A DNA stretch of 64,000 bases, taken from Pseudogymnoascus destructans. Its lineage: Eukaryota > Ascomycota > Leotiomycetes > Thelebolales > Thelebolaceae. The position numbers and the translations under genes are program-made. The stretch lies in contig NW_020167538.1 in NCBI RefSeq assembly GCF_001641265.1, positions 372,001-436,000 on the forward strand. Direction: 5' to 3'. Of this stretch, positions 22,391 to 32,056 are shown piece after piece. A model generated the notes under the pieces. The model worked only from the letters and a program-made list of their open reading frames with translations. It did not search any database and had not been told where the DNA came from. Numbering within the stretch: position 1 is the first letter of the stretch; each line of letters opens with the position of its first letter.

Positions 22391-22938
22391 GGGCAAAAGA
22401 ATTCAATACCATGCATCACCCCTGTAAAGAACTTGATACCTAACAGATAGCTAAAAGAATACAATACCCTGCGAATGCCACCAAATTGGTGACGTTCTCC
22501 CTGACTCCCAACTCCTGCCTCCAGAAGGCTTTCCATGACCAGCTGCAGCACCCCTAATGCCCCCGTAGCTCCTGTAGCCCCCTTCCTCATCCATGAGGTC
22601 GCCGACACGACCTCATGTTGTGCCCTGGCTCCCCACAGGTGCTACAACGAGAGGGTACCAGATCTGGTACTCTCGCCACAACAGCACCAAGAGGGAGCAA
22701 CCCTCCATGATCCCGCTCTCGTCGCTAGCGAGTTAGCAGGCGACAGCGAGGTTGGCGACGGTGAGGTGGCGGCAGCGAGGCTCTATTCGAATGATCACCA
22801 TCGAAAGCACCTAAAGCATCAAAAGGGGAAGGTCAGGAATGCTTGGCGTAGACGGCTATACTCACTTATCTATATTTAGATCAAGCCTGGCACTGAGTTC
22901 TTTACAGGGGTGATGCATGGTATTGAATTCTTTTGCCC
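22391..22938. mobile_element. Mutator-like MITE, 548 bp
   Basis: Perfect 43 bp inverted repeats (22391-22433 and 22896-22938, starting GGGCAAAAGAATTCAATACC) are flanked by the perfect 9 bp duplication TTGTTTACT (22382-22390 and 22939-22947). A 9 bp duplication is typical of Mutator-like elements. The interior has no transposase; the two frames across it (to 22608 and from 22535) show no transposase motif. A second, diverged version of the terminal sequence sits next to the left repeat at about 22440-22480. Non-autonomous. Confidence 0.9.
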
Positions 22939-22961
22939 TTGTTTACTTATTCATTTTCATA

Positions 22962-24094
22962 TAACGTGGTTGTACACCGAGTCGCGCACGACGCCGAGTC
23001 GCCCCTCCCCACTCCCCATAAACTTTAACACGCGTTTTCTCAACCAACCACAACGGAAATTCAAACGCAAGAAGCACGAATCATTCTAGCCATCTAAAAA
23101 ACTAAGTTGTCACTCTGCTGCAAAGATCTATAATGCCCCCGAACCTACCCTTTGTGATAGAATGGCTAGCTAAACAACTCGACGCGAATCTAGGGCCAAC
23201 TGTCACAAATTGACTAAGCTAGAGGAGGAATTGATTTGCGCCCCGCCTTGCTAGTGTAGAAGATATGCCGAATTTTATCCTGAAATCGCAGGGGGGAAAG
23301 TGTGTTAGAACGCGCTAGGCTCATCGTTTTAATCGCGTTTCCGACTTTCAAAGGGCCATATACGAAGTGTTGGAGGGATTTAACAGGATCAATTCGACTA
23401 ATTATTCTACGGTCGGGATAAGCCCTAATTTATACTATATCCTCGGGTAATTACTCGGCAGTCTCACAGTAGGTTTCAGGCTGCGGCACCATCTCCATTT
23501 ATCCCCACACGAAGATCCTAAGCTAATCGGCACGTGGTTTCAACTAGTAGAAGATATGAAGGCGAAATATGGCATTCTCGACTGCTTTTTGTACAACTTC
23601 AACAAGACAGGCTTTATGATGGGCATAATCTGCCTAACTATGGTTGTTATATGCGCCGATCGATGTAGCAGAGGCAAGGCAGTTCAACTAGGCAATTGAG
23701 AATGGGCTATAGCAATTGCTTGTATCTCTATTTTTAGTAGTTTAAGGAAAGACTCATCTTGCAAATTAGTATATATATAGCGGTCTCCTACATAACTAGG
23801 TTATTAAACCTACAAGTAATAGATAGACAAACAATAACGGGTCTAGAATGAATACAGCACTTTGATAAGCATACTGCTCCTTAAGCAAAGGGTCTATATC
23901 AAATGCTTGTCCTTAATGGGCATAAGAGTCATGAATCAGCAGAATTCCAAGAGTATTACAAGGCACACAACATTATCACTCTTTGCCTACCTCCTTACTC
24001 ATCTCATCTAACTTAGCTACTTGATGTTAGATGTTTTAGTGTGCTAAAGCAGGGATATAGCTGCTAGATTAAGATCTTCATTAAGGCTTATATT
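22962..24094 (+). pseudogene. Decayed pogo/Fot transposon, plus orientation
   Basis: Begins after a TA with ACGTGGTTGTACACCGAGTC, related to the terminal repeat at 7081. Recognisable pieces of the same transposase family follow in changing frames: QEARIILAI near 23070, an HTH remnant near 23125, YNFNKTGFMMG near 23600 where the first catalytic Asp codon reads AAC, a second-Asp-like NGHKSHES near 23920, and LPPYSSHLT near 23990. Many stops are TAG/TGA at former CAG/TGG sites. The right end is cut off by an LTR A fragment at 24095. Confidence 0.8.
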
Positions 24095-24217
24095 TGTTAC
24101 AATGGTCACAGAGGTCATGATGCTAGTCTGGTAAAGTAAGCTAGATTGAATCTAAAGAGAGAAGAAGAAGAAAGAAAGGAAGGTGAGGCTATCCCTTATA
24201 ACCTTGGTGGCTACTAG
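24095..24217 (-). mobile_element. Truncated LTR, family A
   Basis: Matches the inverted LTR A at 53143 (TGTTAC, GTCACAGAGGTCATGATGC, AAGCTAGATTGAATC, the AGAAG run, GTGAGGCTAT) with more C-to-T changes. It stops at the insertion point of LTR C at 24218. Confidence 0.8.
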
Positions 24218-25017
24218 TGTAACACTAACTTCTAAACTATAGAAGACATAGAGGTTTCTTACATAAGGTTGACTTAACAGAGGAGGCAGGGGATTAAACA
24301 CAAAGGCTTTCTAAGTAACACATTATAGTATTGTAAAGGATACTATATTAAGTTAAGCACGAAGCTCCTATCTAAGGAAATACTATCTACTTATATAGTG
24401 GCGTCGTGCCAAAGGGATATCCGTGGATAACATGGATAACATAATATCCATGATATCCAATGTTATCCATCACCTGATATTCCGTGGATCCCTGTGGATA
24501 ACATGGATAACATAATATCCATGATATCCAATGTTATCCATCACATGACATTCCGTCAGTCCCCGGGATAACATGGATAACATAATATCCATGATATCCA
24601 ATGTTATCCATCACGTGAGTCCATAGCACTAGCACTTAGCCGTAACATGTCATGCCTTATGGATAATTGTTACGGCTATGGTAACGTGACGTTAGTTATG
24701 GGGCTAGTGGGGCTAGGCTTAGTAACGTGACCTAAGAAGTCACAGGGCTAGTAGGGCTAGTAGGGCTAGGCTATAGTGTGACCAGGCTAGTGGATAGTTG
24801 CAGAAACTAGTGGATATTAGATAGTTAAGCTATCCATCAACTATCTAGATTATCTAGCTATCCATCAACTATCCAGATTACCTATAAGGCACAATGCCAC
24901 TATATAAGTAGATAGTATTCCCTTAGATAGGAGCTTTATGCTCAATTCAATATAGTATTCTTTACAATACTGTAACATGTTACTTAGAAAGCCTTTGTGT
25001 TTAATCCCCTGCCTCCT
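24218..25017. mobile_element. Head-to-head family C LTRs forming an 800 bp imperfect palindrome
   Basis: 24218-24410 is LTR C in plus orientation (TGTAACACTAACTTC to GTGGCGTCGTGCC). About 24640-25017 is LTR C in minus orientation, sharing the block CACTATATAAGTAGATAGTA and ending GCCTCCTT where LTR B begins. The two 130-base arms 24280-24410 and about 24890-25017 are inverted copies. Between them lies a 70 bp tandem repeat. Confidence 0.82.
24415..24616. repeat. Tandem repeat, about 70 bp x 3, internally palindromic
   Basis: GGATAACATGGATAACATAA starts at 24425, 24496 and 24566 (spacing 71 and 70). Each unit folds on itself, since GGATAACATGGATA pairs with the later TATCCATGATATCC and ATGTTATCC. 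It occupies the centre of the LTR C palindrome. Confidence 0.88.
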
Positions 25018-25925
25018 TGTAATGGTAGGTGCACTAGATGTGAGAATCTAGCCACCTAAAGGAAAGGGATGATTTTACTAAGACAATGCACTGTCTTAGG
25101 AAACAGAGCCAAAGGGTTGTAGCTTAGATTATTCCACAATGTAGCAATCAGGTGTATGATGTAGTGGAGTGTTACGATTACAGCTCACAGCTTGTCACAG
25201 CTTGTTACAGTTGTTACAGTTGTTACGGTTATTACGGTTATTACGGTTGTTATGGGGATTACGGGTGTAGCCTTAGCCACCAAGGTTACAACCGCTAAGC
25301 AGACAACTGTATGTTATGAGGAATAGCCTCACCTTCCTTCCTTCTTCTTCTTCTTCTTCTCTCTTTAGATTCAATCTAGATTACTTTTCCTGGACTGGCA
25401 TCATGACCTCTATGACCATCATAGACAAGTTGTAACAAATATTGAGTCTGAGAACTTAGGGATAGTCAGAGGTTAGCACCTCACTGACTTTTCAGAAACA
25501 AGGAATAACAAGATCAATGCTTAGAAGCTTGAAAAAGACGTAGAAGTATGTGATAGTAGATTTACTGTATTGTCTGCTTGCCCTTTCTTAAGGAAAGGGT
25601 AATCCTATTTATGCTAAAGGAGTGTAGTTCTCTCATTTTTCAAGACTTTCCATGACTAACCAGGCTTGGTAACTGTAGTCAATGTAAGAGAATCCCATAG
25701 AACCATCTTTTAGGTTCCTAGCCTATAGGAAGTGAAAGGAGGTCCAAGGTCAGAGTACCCCTATAGACAAATTGTGTCATAACTTAACCAATCTTGTAGG
25801 TAACTAAGGAGCGATGACGTGTAATGAATCATAGAGGGCTGTAGAAGCTTTTGGAGCTATCATTCATGTTCGTAGGCCTCTAGTTGGTAGAGATATGTCA
25901 TGTGGTAGTATTAGCCTAGTAACTA
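25018..25925 (+). mobile_element. Family B LTR with nested family A solo LTR
   Basis: Starts TGTAATGGTAGGTGCACTAG and follows the family B sequence to about 25925, lacking its last 300 bases. 25170-25424 is an inserted LTR A (TGTTACGATTACAGC to GACCATCATAGACA); at the insertion about six bases of the host LTR (TGGTTT) are missing and no clean duplication is seen. Confidence 0.82.
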
Positions 25926-25959
25926 GACTAATTCTATACAGAACACTCAATTATTACAC

Positions 25960-26310
25960 TCTACATGCCACTACATTTCTCACACCTACTTTAGCCATTA
26001 GGTGTAAGCTGTTTTGCAGTCTTGAAGCACTTGTATAGGTGGCAGATGGAAGAGCTTTTGCGAGCTGGATATAATCATATTGAAAAGCCAGACTTAATTA
26101 CGAACGCCTACACCACCTCTACCTACCTTGAACCAACAGAGCACTTGGGCCCCTAAGACCCCTCATAATATACAAGAGTTAGAGTGTCAGGCTAGTGTTA
26201 TTCAGGGCTTTATTCAACGTCATACAGCTGGCTCTTCTAGTCCTACAGACCAAGCAGTACGGTAGCTAGTTAAGGGCTGTTAAATGGCAATACATAGCAC
26301 AGTTCTTCTT
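25960..26310 (+). pseudogene. Remnant of a pogo-type transposase C-terminus
   Basis: Near 26020-26110 one frame reads LKHLYRWQMEELLRAGYNHI and then EKPDLITNAYTT, the pattern seen after the last catalytic residue in pogo/Fot transposases of a second lineage. Stops follow quickly. No terminal repeats are found. Confidence 0.55.
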
Positions 26311-26692
26311 ACAGACGAAAATAGAGGTTACGGGCTGCAAATGAGCGATATAAGAAGAATAGAGCTGTATGAAAGTCATATATAGCTACAGTTAGTGTTT
26401 TGACTGCTCAGGAAGGCCTTGATCGATCAAAACCAACTGATTTGCAGGTTATGGGCCAGTCTACAGGAGGGGTGTAAGGATGCCTGTCCCTCAGTGATGG
26501 AAAGGATCTGAGTCGGGCAGGTTACGGTCACATGATAAGAGTTAAGGCAGGTTAGCTGAGTCAGACCCATTTCGGGTACTTACAGGGATGGACCCAACGG
26601 GGTGGGGTCACTCTCCCTCAGTGACGGAAGGTATCTGAGTCGGACAAGTTACGGTCACGTGGTGAGAGTGAAGGCAGGTTAGTGTAACGCTG

Positions 26693-27157
26693 ACTTCTAA
26701 ACGATAGAAGACACAGAGGTTCTCTTGCGTAAAGGTTTACTTATCAGAGGAGGCAGGGGATCAGACACAAAGGCTTCAAGTAACACGTTACTAGTATATA
26801 ACAAATACTGTATTGAGTTGAGCACGAAGCTCCTATCTAAGGAAATACTATCTACTTATATAGTGGCGTCGTGCCTAGTGGACTCTTGGGAACTCACTCG
26901 AGTCCTCGGAGTCCTGGACTCTTAGAATTCTTCTCATCATCCTGCGAGTCCGTCACGTGCCTAGTTGACTCCTGGGAACTCACTCGAGTCCTCGGAGTCC
27001 TGGACTCTTAGGACTCTTCTCATCATCCTGCGAGTCCGTCACGTGATACTTTCGGAACTACTATTCCCCGCTGCCCCTCCAGGTACCAGGGCCGGTCTCA
27101 TGCGACCTCCCTCCTTCCTGTCCTGTAGTTGGCCAGCCTTCTTGTTCCGTCGTAACA
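26693..27157 (+). mobile_element. Solo LTR family C nested in LTR D
   Basis: Starts TGTAACGCTGACTTC, ends GTCGTAACA, flanked by the duplication GTTAG (26688-26692 and 27158-27162). The first 180 bases match other C copies; from GTGGCGTCGTGCC on, the middle is a unique 86 bp tandem duplication (26871-27042) containing CTCGAGTCCTCGGAGTCC. Confidence 0.92.
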
Positions 27158-27668
27158 GTTAGCCGAGTCGGACCCGTTTCGGGTACTTAAGGAGATTGAC
27201 CCAACGGGGGTTCCTCTCTTCATCTTTTTTGTATCCTTCGTAGTAGACCTATAGGATAGCATCCGTTTAGCCTCTGACTCGCACTCTCATATGCTATTAC
27301 TGTGAGCTGGGTGCCCTGTGTCCTTACTAGGCTGCGCACTGGGTACTCACGAGTCGAGTAGTAGAATTTTTACTCACCCAGCTGAGTTACTCACTCATGT
27401 CCCGAGTATTGTTGAATGAGGATTACTCACTTGCTGAGTACCTAGTATGGGTCTTGGCAACTCAGTTATATCACGTGTTTGATTAGCCATTACTTATGTT
27501 AAAAACGGGGTGCGACTTCATTGATCAAGACGCCATAACTCCAACTCCATTCCCATATTGTTGATGTCCTATTCCACACTATAACCTTTGGCCTTTAGGT
27601 ACCAGGTTACCAGATGGTTGCCAGAACTCATCTGACCTTCATTCCTGGGTGAGAGACATTTCCATCGA

Positions 27669-28242
27669 TTAAGCCCACAGCTTAAACATCATATCCTGCA
27701 AACGCCGAACCAATATCATACCCTTTGCCTGAATTGTCACTCTCTTCGCATGAATAGCGAGGAGGTTTGTCACTATAACTGTTAGTATGTCCCTGTCACT
27801 ATGTTTAAACATCATACTCTCAAATTCTCGAATGAGGAAGCATTCAGCAGCTTCCTAAAGAGCTAGGATAGCAGATTGCTGGAAGCGAAGATTGGACTTG
27901 AAGTCTTCTGTGATTTCCCTAACAAGACGCTGGAATGGGAGCTAGTATCAAGTTGCTGTCTTCTGATATCGCGGAGAGCCTTGGTGCCTATATGTTTATT
28001 AGAGAGTTCTGGTAATCCTCTGGTAATCCTCTGGTAATCCTCTTACTAGACTTTGTGCAGCGCGTGGCCTTCTGAGCATGATTGTTGCTAGCTTGAGATG
28101 AGCAAACTGGAGCTTTTCTTGCTGTGCCCACAGCCTTTTCCTGTCCCTTTCCGCCAAGCCCAGAGCCAGCCCGTAATCCAAGTGGCATCCTTGGTGCTAT
28201 GCCGCCAGTTGATCTCCTAGCAGTTTGCTTGGTACGAGTCAT
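27669..28242 (-). pseudogene. Histone H3-like gene inside hAT copy B
   Basis: Minus strand. Exon 1 (28242-28047) is open and reads MTRTKQTARRSTGGIAPRMP, the H3 tail with Lys4 kept, Lys9 as Arg, Lys14 as Ile and Lys18 as Met; further on is GTARKAP, resembling the Lys27 region. A GTAAGA...TATAG intron with three 11 bp repeats follows. Exon 2 starts at 27987 with GTKALRDIRRQQLDTS, then has a 16-base deletion near 27941 relative to copy A and a CAG-to-TAG-type stop at 27855-27857, yet LPFQRLVREI-type and AIHAKRVTIQAKGM text is still readable to TAA at 27669. An ordinary host H3 gene is excluded by its location inside hAT ends and its damage. Confidence 0.88.
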
Positions 28243-28809
28243 TTGCTAATATCAAGGTGAGTTAGTAAAGTAAACACAAGATAAAGAAGTAGATCAAAAG
28301 ATATGTGTACTTACAGTGAGTTTGTAGAAAGAATATTGCAGAAGAAGAGTATAGTAAAGAGGTAGAGGTTGAAAGGTATGTGTTTTATATGAAGGTGCGC
28401 ATTGTGGTGTTGTTTTTGGAACAGTAATTCTTTGTAGGTGAATATTCCTTCACAAATATTTTTGTTTGCAACTTTAAAATAACCATGACCTTAGAACCAC
28501 CTTCCTTGGTTACTCTCCGATCTACACATTCTTCTTCCCTTTTGAGCCTTTACCTCTTCTCTAGGACTTCAACTAAGTTTATTATCTTGATTCTATAGCC
28601 AGAACTTCTGGAGATCTCTGCTAATCACGTGTTTAGTTAGTATGGCGAAACTCAAGGCACATGAAGAACTCTCCACTAATGCGAATACTATCAAAGCTCG
28701 CAACTGCGTCTCCAACCTTACTGAAGATGAGAAGGCTGTTCACTTAGCACTCAAGGCTGACCATGCTGATCTGAGCTACTACTTAAAGAAGTTATATAAG
28801 TCTGCAAAG

Positions 28810-29181
28810 TGTAAGGATGCCTCCTTACCTAGATACTCGAAGAACCCGCCTCAGAGCTGTTACGGTCACCACAAGCATGAAATCCGACTCGGTGTGGTTT
28901 CGGACCAGTAGAGGAGGACATAGCGAGTTACACTATAGTGGGGGACGGTAAGGGTGTAGGGTTCAGGGTCGATGCGGACCTGTTGCGGTGGAAGGTTCAG
29001 GGCTAGGGTTGGGATAACCGAGTCGGGCCCGTTTCGGGTACTTAAGGAAACAAACTTAACGGGGTTCCCCCTTCATCTTTTTTGTATCCTTCGTAGTAGA
29101 CCTATAGGATAGCATCCTTTTAGCCTCCAACTCGCACTCTCATATGCTATTACTGTGAGCTGGGTGCCCTGTGTCATTACA
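28810..29181 (+). mobile_element. Solo LTR family D inside hAT copy B
   Basis: TGTAAGGATGCC to GTGTCATTACA, 372 bp, flanked by the duplication CAAAG (28805-28809 and 29182-29186). It interrupts the hAT transposase reading frame. Confidence 0.92.
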
Positions 29182-30346
29182 CAAAGTATATTGCTGCCTC
29201 TACTGAAGACAAGACACGTCTACAGAATGAATTGAAGGTTGAGCGTATTTGTGTTCGGTAAGTCCCTTCTGGTAATCTCTGGTAGCCTCAATCTAACTAT
29301 AAACAGGACTGAGAAGGGTACCCATGCATCTTGCATTGCGAATCAGAAAGTCAAGAATATTAGCGCCTCTTCTTCTCCACAAGCCCCACCATCTACTCCG
29401 CCCAAACAACTTCTGTCTGAGCTTGCTGCATTTGAGGGTATCTCAAGTATTCCAATCGATGACAATCATAACAGCGAATGGGAGGATACTGAGGTTGAAG
29501 ACGATTTGGAGTTGGAGCTTATGTTACAGCGCGAGATATTTTAAATGACGAGGCTGTTCTACCAGATGAGCTTTCCGATGAAGAGATCACTAGCACCCAG
29601 GCTCTCTTAACTCAAGCGCACATTGATGTATGCTACCTCATAATCTGGTAATCTTCTGGTGATACTAATAGTTGATAGGCCCATGAAGAGTCCAATTTCC
29701 GCAAGTGGCAACATTTCTGGGATAGCTGTATCCACTCATATACGAGAAAGGCTGGAAAGCTGAGAAAGAAGCCTGAGCGTCTCTTTGAGTATATGCCGTG
29801 GATTGATGTAGAGGAAGGGTACATCTCTGATCATCCTAGCAATCTTCTGGCAATACTAATTGTTTATTATAGCACTTTTCACGAGGTTATCCCACCACAT
29901 AAATATTTCTGTTTGTACGAGCAGGCAGTTTGGAAAGTGGGCCTAATTACCAGGACCTGTGCAGTGGTACCCAAAGTCTTACAATCTTGTCGACAATGGA
30001 TGGTTGCAAATATCCACTCATAGTTCTAGCTTCAAAGAGGCGTTCTTACTTGTCTACTCTAAGAAGTTTGATGAGGAAAAGTGGGCTAAGGTATCAGCTG
30101 CACAGGATATGTTGTTCCTGGAGCTAGAGTAGAGGAGAACTTGAGTTGCTAAAGTTATAGCGCTGGAGTACCTTTCGCGTTGGAAAACCAGGTATTTAAG
30201 TACTTCATCGTAGCCAGACTTCTGGTAACCTTCTGATAATCGAGCAATTTGCCAAATGCCATCTCAATACTCAGAGTTGTTTGATTCTGACAGTATTCTC
30301 AGACTCTTTTCCATCTTCTCAACGACTATCCTCATTAAATTAAGTC

Positions 30347-30595
30347 TGTAAGGACACAGGGCACCCAGCTCACAGTAATAGCATATGAGAGTGCGAGTCA
30401 GAGGCTAAACGGATGCTATCCTATAGGTCTACTACGAAGGATACAAAAAAGATGAAGAGAGGAACCCCCGTTGGGTCAATCTCCTTAAGTACCCGAAACG
30501 GGTCCGACTCAGCTAACCTGCCTTAACTCTTATCATGTGACTGTAACCTGCCCGACTCAGATCCTTTCCATCACTGAGGGACAGGCATCCTTACA
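30347..30595 (-). mobile_element. Second solo LTR family D inside hAT copy B
   Basis: 249 bp in minus orientation (TGTAAGGACACAGGGC to GGCATCCTTACA), flanked by the duplication AAGTC (30342-30346 and 30596-30600). Confidence 0.92.
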
Positions 30596-31562
30596 AAGTC
30601 CCTGCAGGCCTTGAATATATTGGCAAGTTAAACCAATTCGTCAAATGGACTAAGGATACACACGATATATTCATTGAGTGGTGGAAGCTATCACGATGGT
30701 ATGAACAACACTCAGATCATACTACAAAACTCCTTATGAAGATTGCATGGGATTCAACCAACTGGAGTTCTCAATACTGGAGAAGTTATCACCAAGGAGC
30801 AGACCGGCTTTCTGGAGAACCATGTGTTATTTGTACTTATTGTTCGAAGGCCCTTACGCATCCTGCAATCAAGTCTGCTGGCCCAAAGTCTATGGCAACA
30901 CATCTTGCATCAGACATTTGCAAAAAGAAGTCACAGATGGGAAGGATAGTCTCTATCAAATGCGAATCAATCAAATGCAACCTCAACAAGTAAGGATTAC
31001 CAGATTATTACCAGAATTATGTAGGTTAATACCTATAATAAGATCATATTCTCACACAAGAGACATTTTATGAACAAGTTCTATACACAGTTATCTTGAC
31101 TCATAGCTCGTTCCGCTCAGTCGAGGATCCTCATCAAGACCCTATAAATACTTTAGGTATTAGTAGGTCTGGCCGGCCTCATCAAGCAAGGTGGAGGGAT
31201 GTTCTTAAGCATATATAATAGATAATAGCGTTCTAATAATCTTCTGATAATCATGGTACTTAGATAGAGGAATATACATGATTCGTTCTCACAGCTTACT
31301 AGAGATGGCGAGAGTGATGCTAATAGATGTAATACTTTAACTTAACCATAAAACAGTATTAATCGTATGAGGGACTGTTCACATGATGCATAAATCTTAC
31401 ACGTGATAGCCGAGTACTCACTGGGTTTTTACAGAGTAACTGAGTATTGACCTCACTCACCGAGTCGAGTAAAAGGTTCAGCTACTCACTCAGCTGAGTA
31501 ACCCACTGAGCGAGTGAGCCGAGTATTGAGCGAGTAGTGCGCAGCCTAGTCCTTACAAGGGG

Positions 31563-32056
31563 CAGAAGAGCAACGAATTCGTGCCCCACGGATGTGTAGC
31601 TTATGTAGATCACTTGAACACACTTTTGTACGTGTAGTATGAGGGTTACTTCTAAATTAATATAGCTTATTAGCAATATAATCAATTTGTTGTTGAAATA
31701 CTAGCTCTTAATGTTGATAAATGGGGGGCGCGTGGCCCGCTTCTCTATCAAGTACGTTACATCCGCTTGTACCAGCCAGCCAGCACACTCGGCCAGCCCA
31801 TATTCTCTGTTTACTGTCGTATTTACAATAACAAAATTCCACTTTTAACGTCCTATAATGTGGCTGGTGTTTGCTCTAACGGTCCTAACAACATGGCTAC
31901 CCATTTGTGACCCTCAGACGGCATCTCCACAACTCAAATCTCAGGCATCCATGCATCCCCAAGATCTCCAACCCCACCATCTCACCCGTCCACCCTCACG
32001 ACCTCCACGACTACCACAACCACCACAACCACCAACCTCCTTCCACCACCGCCACA
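31563..32056. promoter_or_regulatory. Upstream region of the glycolipid transfer protein gene
   Basis: Boundary between mobile-element nest and host gene. From about 31970 the plus strand becomes CCACC/CAACC-rich, as is common in fungal 5' leaders. No other gene seen. Confidence 0.4.

Larger units (their letters stand above)
28642..31190 (+). pseudogene. hAT transposase, fragmented
   Basis: First segment from ATG 28642 reads through LYKSAK at 28809, is interrupted by LTR D and resumes in phase after the duplication CAAAG as YIAASTEDKTRLQNELKV. Later pieces include an acidic stretch (EDDLELELMLQREIF, to 29544), HEESNFRKWQHFWDS near 29690 and RLFEYMPWIDVEEGYI near 29800. Near 30730-30950 comes WDSTNWSSQYWRSYHQ, followed by a BED-type zinc finger pattern (CVICTYCSKALTHP ... 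HLASDIC), typical of hAT transposases. After a SSFRSVEDPH-like segment at 31105-31135 the catalytic core and dimerisation domain are absent and only the final INTLGISRSGRPHQARW tail remains. Cannot be functional. Confidence 0.75.
27328..31548. mobile_element. hAT transposon copy B, 4221 bp, with H3-like gene and partial transposase
   Basis: Same ends as copy A (TAGGCTGCGCAC), with the 8 bp duplication GTCCTTAC (27320-27327 and 31549-31556), inserted in the last bases of an LTR D. Contents left to right: H3-like gene on minus (27669-28242), transposase remnant on plus (about 28640-31190), with two solo LTR D insertions at 28810-29181 and 30347-30595. Without these and their duplications it is 3590 bp. 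The catalytic part of the transposase is missing near 31130, so this copy too is defective. Confidence 0.92.
26473..31557 (+). mobile_element. Solo LTR family D split by two later insertions
   Basis: Starts TGTAAGGATGCCTGTCCC at 26473; its last base A is at 31557, beyond hAT copy B. The 5 bp duplication AGGGG flanks the whole (26468-26472 and 31558-31562). LTR C (26693-27157) and hAT copy B (27328-31548) are inserted in it. Landmarks shared with other D copies: GTACTTAAGGAGATTGACCC, TTTTTTGTATCCTTCGTAG, GGGTGCCCTGTGTCCTTAC. The LTR itself carries an internal duplication of a CCTCAGTGATGGAAAGG-type segment (26488 and 26611). Confidence 0.9.

Noticed and set aside
22126..22608. 160-codon minus frame as a gene
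   Set aside because: It runs through the terminal repeat of the MITE into host promoter sequence and has no motif.
24415..24616. CRISPR-like array
   Set aside because: Repeats are directly adjacent, without unique spacers of even length, in a eukaryotic LTR context.
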